From JAGVSZ01 sp019137045 (lineage in GTDB: Bacteria > Pseudomonadota > Gammaproteobacteria > Burkholderiales > SG8-39): a stretch of DNA of 64,000 bases. The position numbers were made by a program, and so were the translations under genes. Positions 40,598 to 49,192 of the stretch are shown piece after piece (position 1 is the stretch's first letter; every line of letters begins with the position of its first letter). The stretch spans positions 62,001 through 126,000 of the forward strand of contig JAXMFT010000006.1 in assembly GCA_046347635.1 (NCBI GenBank), read 5' to 3'. A model generated the notes under the pieces. The model had not been told where the DNA came from. It saw only the letters and a program-made list of their open reading frames with translations, and made no database searches.

Positions 40598-41158
40598 CTA
40601 GGCCTGCGCGTCCTTGGGGAGGAACTTCAGCGCGACGCCGTTGTTGCACCAGCGCTTGCCGGTCGGCCGCGGGCCGTCGTCGAACACGTGCCCGTGGTGG
40701 CCGCCGCAGCGCACGCAGTGGTACTCGGTGCGCGGCAGGAGCAGCAGGTAGTCGGTCTTGGTCCCGAACACGCCGGGAATGGTGGTGAAGAAGCTCGGCC
40801 AGCCGGTGTGGCTCTCGTACTTCATCGCCGAGGTGAAGAGCGGCAGCCCGCAACCGGCGCACGCGAAGATCCCGGCGCGCGGCTCGTTGTTCAGCGCGCT
40901 CGTCCCAGCGGCCTCGGTGCCCTCCTCGCGCAGCACGTAGTACGCCATCTTGCTCGGGCGCTTGCGCCGCTCGGCTTCGGTGAGGTCGAGCCGACTGTCC
41001 GGCGCGGGCACCGTGACGCCCGGCGCAGGCTCGCGCCAGCCCCGCTGGAGCGCCTCGACCGCCTTCGTGTCGGCGGGCAGGGTCTTCTGCGCGCGCGCCG
41101 GCAGGGCCGCGGCCAGGCCCGATGCCAGGATGCCCTGGAGCAGACCGCGTCGCTTCAT
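40598..41158 (-). CDS. msrB: Exported peptide-methionine (R)-S-oxide reductase MsrB
   Basis: Repairs methionine-R-sulfoxide in proteins. The 186-aa precursor has a Tat-like signal (MKRRGLLQGILASGLAAALP), so it acts in the periplasm. Zinc cysteines are CAGCG and CVRCG; the substrate-binding HTGWPSF and GHHGHVFDDGPRPTGKRWC are present, with the catalytic Cys in RWCNNGVALKF. The ATG at 41158 precedes the Tat motif. No msrA neighbour is present. Confidence 0.93.
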   Translation of the reverse strand: MKRRGLLQGILASGLAAALPARAQKTLPADTKAVEALQRGWREPAPGVTVPAPDSRLDLTEAERRKRPSKMAYYVLREEGTEAAGTSALNNEPRAGIFACAGCGLPLFTSAMKYESHTGWPSFFTTIPGVFGTKTDYLLLLPRTEYHCVRCGGHHGHVFDDGPRPTGKRWCNNGVALKFLPKDAQA

Positions 41159-41318
41159 CGTCGTGCCTCCGGATGAGGTGATCCTCTGACCGCGCCGCAA
41201 CGGACGAATTCCCCGCGCCGTCGCACGTCGTCGCCGGCTGCGCCGGGCCGGACGCTCGGCGCGAGGCTAGATGCGTGCGAGACGACCTGCGCGCGAGGCG
41301 CCAAGGGAAGATGATCGC

Positions 41319-41606
41319 ATGAGCACCACGCAACCCGGCAAGGGCACCGTCGACCTGGACGAGGTCGCCCGGCTCGTCGCCGCCCTGGAGCGCGACCTCG
41401 AGAAGGTGCGCGCCGGTTCCGGCGACGTCGACACGCTGCGCGGCGAGGTCGCGCAGCTGCGCCAGGCGCTCGCTACGCCGGGCACCGCCGACGGCGAGGT
41501 CCACGAAGGGCTGCACGGCATCCGCGCGTTGCTGCAAAAGGCCGAAGGCGAGCTCTTCACCGACGCGGACTACGTCGCGCGCATCGGGCGCATGCTCGGC
41601 ATGTAG
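41319..41606 (+). CDS. Small coiled-coil protein of unknown function
   Basis: A 95-aa acidic, soluble protein. It is mostly helical with a heptad-rich segment (VARLVAALERDLEKVRAGSG, TLRGEVAQLRQALA) and a C-terminal helix (YVARIGRMLGM). No family was recognised. The ATG at 41319 has AGGGAAG upstream at reasonable spacing; in-frame codons before it are less likely. It is convergent with aceE, 11 bp apart, and divergent from msrB. Confidence 0.6.
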   Translation: MSTTQPGKGTVDLDEVARLVAALERDLEKVRAGSGDVDTLRGEVAQLRQALATPGTADGEVHEGLHGIRALLQKAEGELFTDADYVARIGRMLGM

Positions 41607-41617
41607 CGCGGGAGGAC

Positions 41618-44236
41618 TCACCCGAGCGCCGTGCGGGCCGCCGCGGCGATCGCGGCGCGGTCGACGGCGAAGAAGGCGCGCAGGCTCGCGCGCGTGTCGC
41701 TGCGCCCGAAGCCGTCGGTCCCGAGGGCGACGTAGCGCCGCCCGGCGGGCACGTGCGGCCGGATGAGGTCCGCAACCGCGCTCACGTAGTCGCTCGCCGC
41801 GACGATCGGCCCCGCAGTCGCCTCCAGGCACCGCCCGACCCAGCTCTGCCCGGCCGCGCCGCCGCGCGCCTCGCGCACCGCGGGCGACGCGCTGCCGGCG
41901 GCGAGCCCGTCCCAGCGCAGCTCCGTCCAGCTCGTCACGCTCCAGACGTCGGCCGCGACGCCGTGCTCGGCTTCGAGCGCGTCCGCCGCAGCGAGCACTT
42001 CGCGCAGGATCGCCCCCGAGCCGAGGAGCTGCACGCGCCGGCGCGCGTCGCGCCGCGGCGATGCGCGCAGCAGGTACATGCCGCGACGGATGCCTTCCTC
42101 CGCGCCCGCCGGCATCGCGGGGTGCGCGTAGTTCTCGTTCATCACCGTGACGTAATAGAACACGTCCTCCTGGGCCTCGAGCATGCGCCGCACGCCGTCC
42201 TGCAGGATCACGACCAGCTCGTGCTTGAAGCACGGGTCGTAGGCCTTGCAGGTCGGAATGGTGGACGCGACGAGCTGGCTCGTGCCGTCCTGGTGCTGCA
42301 AGCCCTCGCCCGCGAGCGTGGTGCGGCCCGCGGTGGCGCCGAGCAGGAAGCCGCGCGCGCGCGAGTCGGCGGCCGCCCAGGCGAGATCGCCGATGCGCTG
42401 GAAGCCGAACATCGAGTAGAAGATGTAGAACGGCAGCATCGGGGTGCCGTGCGCGCTGTAGCTCGTCGCCGCCGCGAGCCAGGACGAGATCGCGCCCGCC
42501 TCGGTGATGCCCTCCTCGAGGATCTGGCCGTCCTTCGCCTCCTTGTAGTAGAGCAGCTCGTCGCGGTCCTCCGGCTCGTACAGCTGCCCCACCGACGAGT
42601 AGATGCCGACCTGCCGGAAGAGGTTCTGCATGCCGAACGTGCGCGCCTCGTCGGCGACGATCGGCACGATGCGCAGCCCGAGCGCCGGGTCGCGCAGCAG
42701 CTGGCCGAGCATCTGCACGAACACCATGGTGGTGGACTTCTCGCGCGCGTCCGCGCCCGCGAGCAGCGGCGCGAACGCCTCCAGGGGCGGAACCTCGACG
42801 CGCGGCGCCTGCGAAGACCGCGCGGGCAGATAGCCGCCGAGCGCCTGCCGGCGCGCGTGCAGGTAGCGCAGCTCGGGCGAATCGTCGGCCGGCTTGTGGA
42901 AGCGCAGCTGCTCCACCTCGTCGTCGGAGAGCGGGAGCGCGAAGCGGTCGCGGAACGCGCGCAGGGCATCGTCGTCGAGCTTCTTCTGCTGGTGGGTGGT
43001 CATCCTGCCCTGCCCCCAGTGCCCCATGCCGTAGCCCTTCTTCGTCTGCGCGAGGATCACCGTCGGCTGGCCGCGGTGCCGCGCGGCGACGTGATAGGCG
43101 GCGTGGATCTTCACCGGATCGTGCCCGCCGCGACGCAGGCGGTCGATGTCCTCGTCGGTCATGTCGGCGACGAGCGCCTGCAGCTCGGGGTACTTGTTGA
43201 AGAAGTGCTCGCGGTTGAAGCGCCCGTCGGTCGCGGCGTACTTCTGGAATTCGCCGTCCACGGTCTCGTGCAGCCGGCGCAGGATCGCCTCGTCGTGGTC
43301 GCGCGCGAAGAGCGGGTCCCAGTCCGAACCCCAGAGCAGCTTGATCACGTTCCAGCCCGCGCCGGCGAACAGGCCTTCGAGCTCCTGCACGATCGACCCG
43401 TTCCCGCGCACCGGGCCGTCGAGCCGCTGCAGGTTGCAGTTGACGACGAAGATCAGGTTGTCGAGCCCCTCGCGTGCGGCGAGCGACAGGCCGGCGAGCG
43501 CCTCGGGCTCGTCCATCTCGCCGTCGCCCACGAAGCACCAGACCTTGCGCCCGGCGGTCGCGAGCAGCGCGCGGTTCTGGAGGTAGCGCATGAAGCGCGC
43601 CTGGTAGATGGCGTTGATCGGGCCGAGGCCCATCGAGCCGGTCGGGAACTGCCAGAACGCGGGCATGAGCCACGGGTGGCAGTACGACGAGAGGCCCTGC
43701 CCGCCGACTTCGCGCCGGTAGCTGGCGAGCTGCGCCTCGGTGAGCCGCCCCTCGAGGAACGCGCGCGCGTACACGCCCGGCGCCGAGTGCGGCTGGAAGT
43801 ACACGAGGTCGCCGCCCTGGCCCGCGCGGAAGAAATGGTTGAAACCCACTTCGAAGAGATCCGCGGCCGACGCGTAGCTCGAGATGTGGCCGCCGAGCTC
43901 GGCATGCGCGCGGTTCGCGCGCACCACCATCGCGAGCGCGTTCCAGCGGATGATCGAGGCGAGCCGGTGCTCGATCTCGAGATTGCCCGGAAACTGCGGC
44001 TGGTCCGCGAGCCCGACGGTGTTGCAGTAGGGCGTGTTGAGCACCGGCGGCATGCGCACGCGCTTCGCCCGCGCCCGGTCGAGCAGCTTGCGCAGGACGA
44101 ACGTCGCGCGCTCCGTCCCCTCGTGCTCGACGAGCGCGTCGAACGCGTCGAGCCATTCGCGCGTCTCGAGCGGGTCCGCGTCGGGCGCGGCCACGCGCCA
44201 GTAGCCGGAGAACGGGGAGTCGGCGAGGTCGGTCAT
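41618..44236 (-). CDS. aceE: Pyruvate dehydrogenase E1 component (homodimeric), orphan
   Basis: Thiamine-diphosphate 2-oxo-acid dehydrogenase E1. The 872-aa product carries the ThDP motif GDGEMDEPEALAGLS...NLIFVVNCN (near 240-270), the active-site region HSAPGVYARAF, GQGLSSYCHPWLMPAFWQ, and the pyrimidine-binding domain from about 480. Length is close to E. coli AceE (887). aceF and lpd are not adjacent, unlike the usual operon, so it may be a second E1 (as in MdeB-like enzymes for 2-oxobutyrate) or a displaced main E1. GGAGGG ribosome site 7 nt before ATG at 44236. Confidence 0.9.
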   Translation of the reverse strand: MTDLADSPFSGYWRVAAPDADPLETREWLDAFDALVEHEGTERATFVLRKLLDRARAKRVRMPPVLNTPYCNTVGLADQPQFPGNLEIEHRLASIIRWNALAMVVRANRAHAELGGHISSYASAADLFEVGFNHFFRAGQGGDLVYFQPHSAPGVYARAFLEGRLTEAQLASYRREVGGQGLSSYCHPWLMPAFWQFPTGSMGLGPINAIYQARFMRYLQNRALLATAGRKVWCFVGDGEMDEPEALAGLSLAAREGLDNLIFVVNCNLQRLDGPVRGNGSIVQELEGLFAGAGWNVIKLLWGSDWDPLFARDHDEAILRRLHETVDGEFQKYAATDGRFNREHFFNKYPELQALVADMTDEDIDRLRRGGHDPVKIHAAYHVAARHRGQPTVILAQTKKGYGMGHWGQGRMTTHQQKKLDDDALRAFRDRFALPLSDDEVEQLRFHKPADDSPELRYLHARRQALGGYLPARSSQAPRVEVPPLEAFAPLLAGADAREKSTTMVFVQMLGQLLRDPALGLRIVPIVADEARTFGMQNLFRQVGIYSSVGQLYEPEDRDELLYYKEAKDGQILEEGITEAGAISSWLAAATSYSAHGTPMLPFYIFYSMFGFQRIGDLAWAAADSRARGFLLGATAGRTTLAGEGLQHQDGTSQLVASTIPTCKAYDPCFKHELVVILQDGVRRMLEAQEDVFYYVTVMNENYAHPAMPAGAEEGIRRGMYLLRASPRRDARRRVQLLGSGAILREVLAAADALEAEHGVAADVWSVTSWTELRWDGLAAGSASPAVREARGGAAGQSWVGRCLEATAGPIVAASDYVSAVADLIRPHVPAGRRYVALGTDGFGRSDTRASLRAFFAVDRAAIAAAARTALG

Positions 44237-44410
44237 GCGCGCAGCCCTCCGATGAGCCGCAGAAATGGTACGCGGCTTCGCCGCGCGCCGGGACCGTGGG
44301 TCCGGCGGCCGCCGGCGGCCGGTGTGCCGCGCTGCCGCCGCGCGCCGTTCCCGCGCTTGCGGCAAACGGCCGGGCGGCATATGGTGACGCGTCAGGTTCT
44401 GGAGGCGTCC

Positions 44411-44932
44411 ATGCGCGCACTGCCGATACTGCTGCTCGCCGTCCCGCTCGCCGCCCTCGCGCAGATCCCCCAGCCGGCGATCCCGCAGACCGTGGTGCCC
44501 GGCGCCGGGGCCCCGGTCGCACCGCAGGGCTGGGGCGGCGCCGCGATCGTCGCGCCCACGCAAGGCGGCGGCGGGGTGATTCTGACGCCCGGCTACGCGC
44601 CGGCCTACGTCGTGCCGCCCGGCCCGAGCGGAGTGGGGGCGGTGGTGGCGCCCGGCTATGGACCGACATACGTCGTGCCGGGTCAGGGCGGGGGAACGAC
44701 AATCATCACGCCGCAGCAGGGTGCGACGGTGATCCGCCCCAATCCGATGGGCGGCACGACAATCGTCGGACCAGGGCAGCCGACGACCCTGGTCAATCCG
44801 ATTCCCGGGCGGCCGGGCGGTGCGATGATCATCGGCCCCGGCGGCGCGCCCGGATACGTCGTCCCCACCCCGCACGGCACGATCGTCCAGCCGTCCGGCG
44901 AGATCCCGCCGACCTACATTTACCGCCCGTGA
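44411..44932 (+). CDS. Exported Gly/Pro-rich repeat protein
   Basis: A 173-aa protein with a signal peptide (LPILLLAVPLAALAQ) and a low-complexity mature part rich in Gly, Pro, Val, Thr and Ile. Imperfect repeats include PGYAPAYVVPPG, PGYGPTYVVPGQ and APGYVVPTPHG, alternating with TIITPQQGATVIRP-type strands. It has few charged residues and no Cys, as expected of an elastic or aggregating envelope protein. Function unknown. GGAGG ribosome site 6 nt before the ATG. It precedes the kinase locus on the same strand, 194 bp upstream. Confidence 0.7.
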   Translation: MRALPILLLAVPLAALAQIPQPAIPQTVVPGAGAPVAPQGWGGAAIVAPTQGGGGVILTPGYAPAYVVPPGPSGVGAVVAPGYGPTYVVPGQGGGTTIITPQQGATVIRPNPMGGTTIVGPGQPTTLVNPIPGRPGGAMIIGPGGAPGYVVPTPHGTIVQPSGEIPPTYIYRP

Positions 44933-45126
44933 CCCGCGCTGCTGTCGACTCGTCGACGCCGCGGTGTGGCATAGGTCTCGCGCCGCACGCGAGTTGACAC
45001 TCCGGCCGGTGGCCTCGTCGCACCATTCCCGGTCGACGGGTGCGCGCCGCGGCGCGGACTAGGTCGACGCGGCGATGGAAGGCCGCGCGGCCTTGTACTA
45101 AAGTGGCAGACCGGCGGAGAACATCG

Positions 45127-45834
45127 ATGGAAACGACAGTCCGGAGCGCGATCCTGCGGCGGGTGGGCGTGCTGCTGTGCGCGGCGGCGCTGTGGCCGTG
45201 CGCGGCGCCCGCCCAGGGCTTCAAGTTCGAGAAAGATCCGGGCGCGCAGCAGCGGGCGGCAGAGGAAACCGCGCGCGGGGCACGCGTCGCCGAGAACCTC
45301 TCCACCCCGTGCAGAGACGCGATCAAGAACAAGAAGATCGCCGTGATCATCGGCGAGGAGCAGTCGAACGGCGTCGTGCTCGCGCGGCAGGAGAACTACG
45401 GCCCGCACTTCCAGCTCATCAACGGGCGCCTGCAGGCGCTCGGCCTGCGCACCTACACCCCCGAGGAGATCCGCAGGCAGATCGCGCAGGCGGAGATCGA
45501 CGCGTACTTCAAGAACAATCCCGACGCCGCGCTCTCGGCGGCGAAACGCCTGGGCGCGAACTTCGTGCTGCGCGGGCTGATCACCTCGCAGGCGACCTAC
45601 AACCCGATCGTGCGCGTGAACCAGGTGTCGGTCGGCATGGGGTTCACGCTCGCCGCCGCGAACGGGCGCACGGTGGCCAACGCCGGCGCGAGCGCGGCCT
45701 CGTACGCGGGGCCGGACGTGCGCGCGATGGCGATCACCCTGCTCAACGAGCACGCGGACGAAGTCGTGTCCAGACTCTACAGCGAGTACTGCCGCAACGC
45801 CGAGGTCGCGGCGCCGGCAAAGGCGAGGAAGTAG
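45127..45834 (+). CDS. Exported FlgT/CsgG-like protein (kinase locus, gene 1)
   Basis: A 235-aa exported protein with signal peptide (VGVLLCAAALWPCAAPAQG). The mature part has KKIAVIIGEEQSN, LQALGLRTYTPEEIRRQIAQAEIDAYFKNNPD and AKRLGANFVLRGLITSQATYN. This order (conserved strand, redox-free helix, then 'alternating G-x-I' strand) resembles the FlgT/LpoB/CsgG-like fold of periplasmic proteins. No enzyme motif is seen. It is first of three same-strand genes leading to the Ser/Thr kinase, with 57 bp to the next gene. Function unknown; an envelope partner of the kinase is a hypothesis. Confidence 0.65.
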   Translation: METTVRSAILRRVGVLLCAAALWPCAAPAQGFKFEKDPGAQQRAAEETARGARVAENLSTPCRDAIKNKKIAVIIGEEQSNGVVLARQENYGPHFQLINGRLQALGLRTYTPEEIRRQIAQAEIDAYFKNNPDAALSAAKRLGANFVLRGLITSQATYNPIVRVNQVSVGMGFTLAAANGRTVANAGASAASYAGPDVRAMAITLLNEHADEVVSRLYSEYCRNAEVAAPAKARK

Positions 45835-45891
45835 GCGCCCGGCAGTCGGGCGCGAAGTGGCAACGGCTGGAAATCCAGCGGAGAGGCAGAC

Positions 45892-46713
45892 ATGAACCTG
45901 TTCAGACACGGTGCATTTTCGGCGGCGGTGCTGTGCGCGTGCGGCGCCGCGATCGCGCAGCCGACCTTCCAGAGCGCGTCGCCGACCGCGGGCACGGCGA
46001 CCTCGGAGAAGGCGAACGCGAACGCCGACAAGGCGATGTACCAGGCGATCGAGTACCAGAACGCCGCCAAGCAGGGCCCGGCGCTGGTGGTGATCCCCGG
46101 CGAGATCAAGAGCAGCAATGCGACCTTCACCCAGAAGTTCGGGCCGACCAACATCGCCGACTTCGCCGAGATCGAGCTGAGCCGCGCCAACTTCCAGGTG
46201 CTCGAGCGCACCAACCTCGGGCCGCTGCTGAACGAGTTCACGCTCGCCTACAACCTCGGCGACCCGAACAAGGCGCGGCAGTACCTCGGCATGGGCAAGC
46301 TGAAGTCGACCAAGTACATCGTGAAGTTCGACATCCTGAAGACCGAGCAGGTCGCGGCCGCGCAGCAGGGGTTCGACGGCGCCGCGGTCGGGCGCGTGAT
46401 CGGCATCCTGGGCGCGTTCAGCGGGTCGCGCGGGGGCGCGCAGGCGGGCGCGATCGGCGACACCGCGGTCGGCTCGATCAGGACCGGCGACTCGACCGGC
46501 ATCTGGGTGATCGGCATGCGCTACAAGATCATGGACGCCGAGACCACCGAGCAGGTCGCGCAGGGCTATACCGAGGAGAAGATGGAGATCGGCGCCACCG
46601 GCACCTCGGTGATGGGGTTCTCCCAGTCCCAGCAGGGCGGCGTCGGGCTCGACACGATGGTGCAGCGGCTGGTGCAGAAGTCGGTCTGGGAGATCGACAG
46701 CAAGTACAAGTAG
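45892..46713 (+). CDS. CsgG/HfaB-like exported protein (kinase locus, gene 2)
   Basis: A 273-aa exported protein with signal peptide (GAFSAAVLCACGAAIAQ). The mature region has the CsgG-type pattern: PALVVIPGEIKSS, IADFAEIELSRANFQVLERTNLGPLLNEF, GKLKSTKYIVKFDILKTEQV, and IWVIGMRYKIMDAETTEQVAQGYTEEK. CsgG proteins form outer-membrane pores or sit at the inner leaflet. The lipobox is not obvious: the only Cys pair is in the signal region (LCACG), so a lipoprotein is possible but unsure. It starts 57 bp after gene 1 and ends 28 bp before the kinase. Confidence 0.72.
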   Translation: MNLFRHGAFSAAVLCACGAAIAQPTFQSASPTAGTATSEKANANADKAMYQAIEYQNAAKQGPALVVIPGEIKSSNATFTQKFGPTNIADFAEIELSRANFQVLERTNLGPLLNEFTLAYNLGDPNKARQYLGMGKLKSTKYIVKFDILKTEQVAAAQQGFDGAAVGRVIGILGAFSGSRGGAQAGAIGDTAVGSIRTGDSTGIWVIGMRYKIMDAETTEQVAQGYTEEKMEIGATGTSVMGFSQSQQGGVGLDTMVQRLVQKSVWEIDSKYK

Positions 46714-46741
46714 CCCGCCCCGTCCCGCACCGGCACCGCGC

Positions 46742-49135
46742 ATGAGCGAGATCACGAAACTCGGGAAGTTCCAGGTTCGCCGCGAGCTCGGCAAGGGCGC
46801 GATGGGCGTCGTGTACGAGGGCCACGACCCGATGATCGACCGGGTCGTGGCGCTGAAGACGATCCGCGCCGAGAACCTGCAGGGCGAGGACGCGCAGGAG
46901 CAGCTCGCGCGCTTCCGGCGCGAGGCGCAGGCGGCCGGCCGGCTCACGCACCCGAACATCGTCGGCATCTACGACTTCGGCGAGGACGCGGGCACCTACT
47001 ACATCGCGATGGAGTTCGTGCAGGGCCGCGAGCTGCAGAGCTACCTGGAGGCGAACGAGCGCTTCGCGCTGCACGACATCGTGCGCATCATGGGGCAGCT
47101 GCTCGAGGCGCTCGACTACTCGCACCGGCAGGGGGTCGTGCACCGCGACGTCAAGCCGTCGAACATCATCCTCCTCCCCGACGGCACGGCGAAGGTCGCC
47201 GACTTCGGCATTGCGCGCGTGGAGTCGTCGAACCTCACCCAGGCCGGCATGGTGCTCGGCACGCCGAGCTACATGTCGCCCGAGCAGTTCATGGGCCAGA
47301 CGGTCGACGGGCGCTCGGACATCTTCTCGGCCGGCGTCATCCTGTACCAGATGCTGACCGGCGAGAAGCCGTTCACCGGCTCGCTCACCACCATCATGCA
47401 CAAGGTGCTGCAGGAGGAGCCGCTGCCGCCGTCGAAGCTGAACGTGCAGGTGCCGCGCGGGTTCGACGCGGTCATCGGCAAGGCGCTCGCGAAGCGCCCG
47501 GACGAGCGCTACCAGACCGCGCGCGAGTTTCTCGACGCGATCCGGCAGGCCGCGACCCAGTCCGCGGCGGCGGCCGAGCCGACGGTGATCAACCTCGACG
47601 CGACGCTCCCTCGGGCAGGACGACCGTCACGCGCGCCGCGACGCGCGCCGGCCGCGACCGAGCGCACGCAGCGCACCGAGCGCATCGCGCCGGCGCCCGC
47701 GGCGGCGGCCGCGCCCCCCGTGCGCCGGTCTCAGTTCCCGGCGGCCGTGCTCGCCGGCGCCGTGGTGGTGATCGGGATCGCCGCGGCCGGCGGCTGGTTC
47801 GCGCTGCATCGCGGCGGGGACCGCGCCGCGCAGGCGGCGCCGCCGCCGGAGACCGCCACCGCGGCGGCGACGCAGACGGGCGCAGCGCCCGCGGCGCCTG
47901 CGACGGCATCCGCGCCGGCGGCTCCCGCGCCCGCGCCGGCCGTCCAGACCGCGCCCGGCACGCTCCTCGTGTCCGCGCTCGGCCTCGCCGACCCCACCGA
48001 TCCGCGCTACCAGGGCAACCAGGCAGCGCTCGCCGCCGACCTGCGCGCCGACTCGCACGCGCAGGCGGTGGAAAAGGCGATCGGGCTGTACCTGCAGCAG
48101 CCCTCGCTCGCGCAGCACTACGACCGGCTGCGCGAGAAGCTGCTCGCGCGGAGCGGCGACTTCATCTCCACCGTGGTGCAGGAATCGGAGCCGAAGCTCG
48201 GCAAGGACGGGCTCGCGTACCTCACCACTCAGGCGGTGGTCAAGACGCGCGAGGTGCAGAGGTCGCTGAACGAGATGTCGCGCGACGACCGCATCAGCTT
48301 CATCCGCAACAACGGCGACCCGAAGGTGGCGGTGCGCGTGACGACGCGCGACGCGGACCGCGCCGACGCCCCGGCGCAGGCTTCGCCGATCGCGGAGAAC
48401 CTGCTCAAGGAGCGCATCAAGTCGTTCGGGTTCCGCACCTGGTCGGAGGAAGGCAGCGCCGACAAGAGCGCCGACTTCCTGGTCTCGGGCGAGGCGCGCA
48501 TCAAGCGCCTGTCGGCGAAGCTCCAGGCCTCCGGTCTCACCATCACCAAGTTCACGCTCACGTCGTGGACGGTGAAGGCGACCGACCGGGCCACCGGCGA
48601 GGAGATCTACTTCAGCAACACGCTGCCGAAGAACGTCGGCAGCTGGGCGACCGAAGAGGAGGCGCTCGCCGCCATCGGGGCCAGGATCGCCGACGAGTTC
48701 AGCCGCGACTTCTTCCTTCAGCACTTCGGCATGACGGGGCGCAGGATCGTGTTCCGGGTGACCGGGCTCGACGACCCGGCGTCCGCGGAGCTGCTGGGCC
48801 GCGAGCTGATCGGGCTCGCCGCGGTGCTGTCGAGCACCGCGCGCCCGGGCACGTCGCCGCGGGTCTACGACCTGGTGCTGGCCGGGAATGGCCTCGCCCA
48901 GGACATCGTCGCGACCGGCATCCTCAAGCCGCTCAACACGAAGCTCGGGAGCGCGTGCTTCGCGCTCGGCGCGAGCAGCGGCGAGGAAGTGAACGTCGTG
49001 CTCGCGCCGGGCTGCGACAAGGCGGTGCTGAGCCGGCTCGAGACGGCGCCGCCGGCAGGCCTCTATGCGGCGCCGCAGTCGCGCCAGCGCTCGGTGGTGA
49101 AGAACCCCGAGACGCTGAAGAAGATCATGATCTAG
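46742..49135 (+). CDS. Transmembrane Ser/Thr protein kinase with large outer domain
   Basis: A 797-aa receptor-like kinase. The kinase domain (about 10-275) has the Gly loop ELGKGAMGVVYE, the catalytic Lys at 39 (VALKTIR), Glu 61, HRDVKPSN with Asp 136, DFG with Asp 154, and APE-like SPEQF, so it should be active. An Ala/Pro/Arg-rich linker leads to one membrane helix near 331-352 (AVLAGAVVVIGIAAAGGWFA). The outer part (about 400-797) includes SPIAENLLKERIKSFGFRT, ADFLVSGEARI, and later FRVTGLDDPASAELLGREL, resembling the fold of the two exported neighbours. Stimulus unknown. Organised downstream of the two exported proteins on the same strand. Confidence 0.9.
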   Translation: MSEITKLGKFQVRRELGKGAMGVVYEGHDPMIDRVVALKTIRAENLQGEDAQEQLARFRREAQAAGRLTHPNIVGIYDFGEDAGTYYIAMEFVQGRELQSYLEANERFALHDIVRIMGQLLEALDYSHRQGVVHRDVKPSNIILLPDGTAKVADFGIARVESSNLTQAGMVLGTPSYMSPEQFMGQTVDGRSDIFSAGVILYQMLTGEKPFTGSLTTIMHKVLQEEPLPPSKLNVQVPRGFDAVIGKALAKRPDERYQTAREFLDAIRQAATQSAAAAEPTVINLDATLPRAGRPSRAPRRAPAATERTQRTERIAPAPAAAAAPPVRRSQFPAAVLAGAVVVIGIAAAGGWFALHRGGDRAAQAAPPPETATAAATQTGAAPAAPATASAPAAPAPAPAVQTAPGTLLVSALGLADPTDPRYQGNQAALAADLRADSHAQAVEKAIGLYLQQPSLAQHYDRLREKLLARSGDFISTVVQESEPKLGKDGLAYLTTQAVVKTREVQRSLNEMSRDDRISFIRNNGDPKVAVRVTTRDADRADAPAQASPIAENLLKERIKSFGFRTWSEEGSADKSADFLVSGEARIKRLSAKLQASGLTITKFTLTSWTVKATDRATGEEIYFSNTLPKNVGSWATEEEALAAIGARIADEFSRDFFLQHFGMTGRRIVFRVTGLDDPASAELLGRELIGLAAVLSSTARPGTSPRVYDLVLAGNGLAQDIVATGILKPLNTKLGSACFALGASSGEEVNVVLAPGCDKAVLSRLETAPPAGLYAAPQSRQRSVVKNPETLKKIMI

Positions 49136-49192
49136 GAGCGCGCGGTTCCCCGCTCCCGGCCCGCACCGGATGAGCGGGCGCGCTTCCCTTCC

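Noticed and set aside
41271..41319. Earlier ATG for the small coiled-coil protein
   Set aside because: The ATG at 41319 has a better ribosome site; the extra 16 residues are Arg-rich and overlap likely promoter DNA.
40563..44702. 1379-codon minus-strand frame across msrB and aceE
   Set aside because: Wrong frame relative to both enzymes; Arg/Ala/Pro-rich shadow.
41753..44932. 1059-codon plus-strand frame opposite aceE
   Set aside because: Antisense of aceE except for its last 174 codons, which are the exported Gly/Pro-rich protein starting at 44411.
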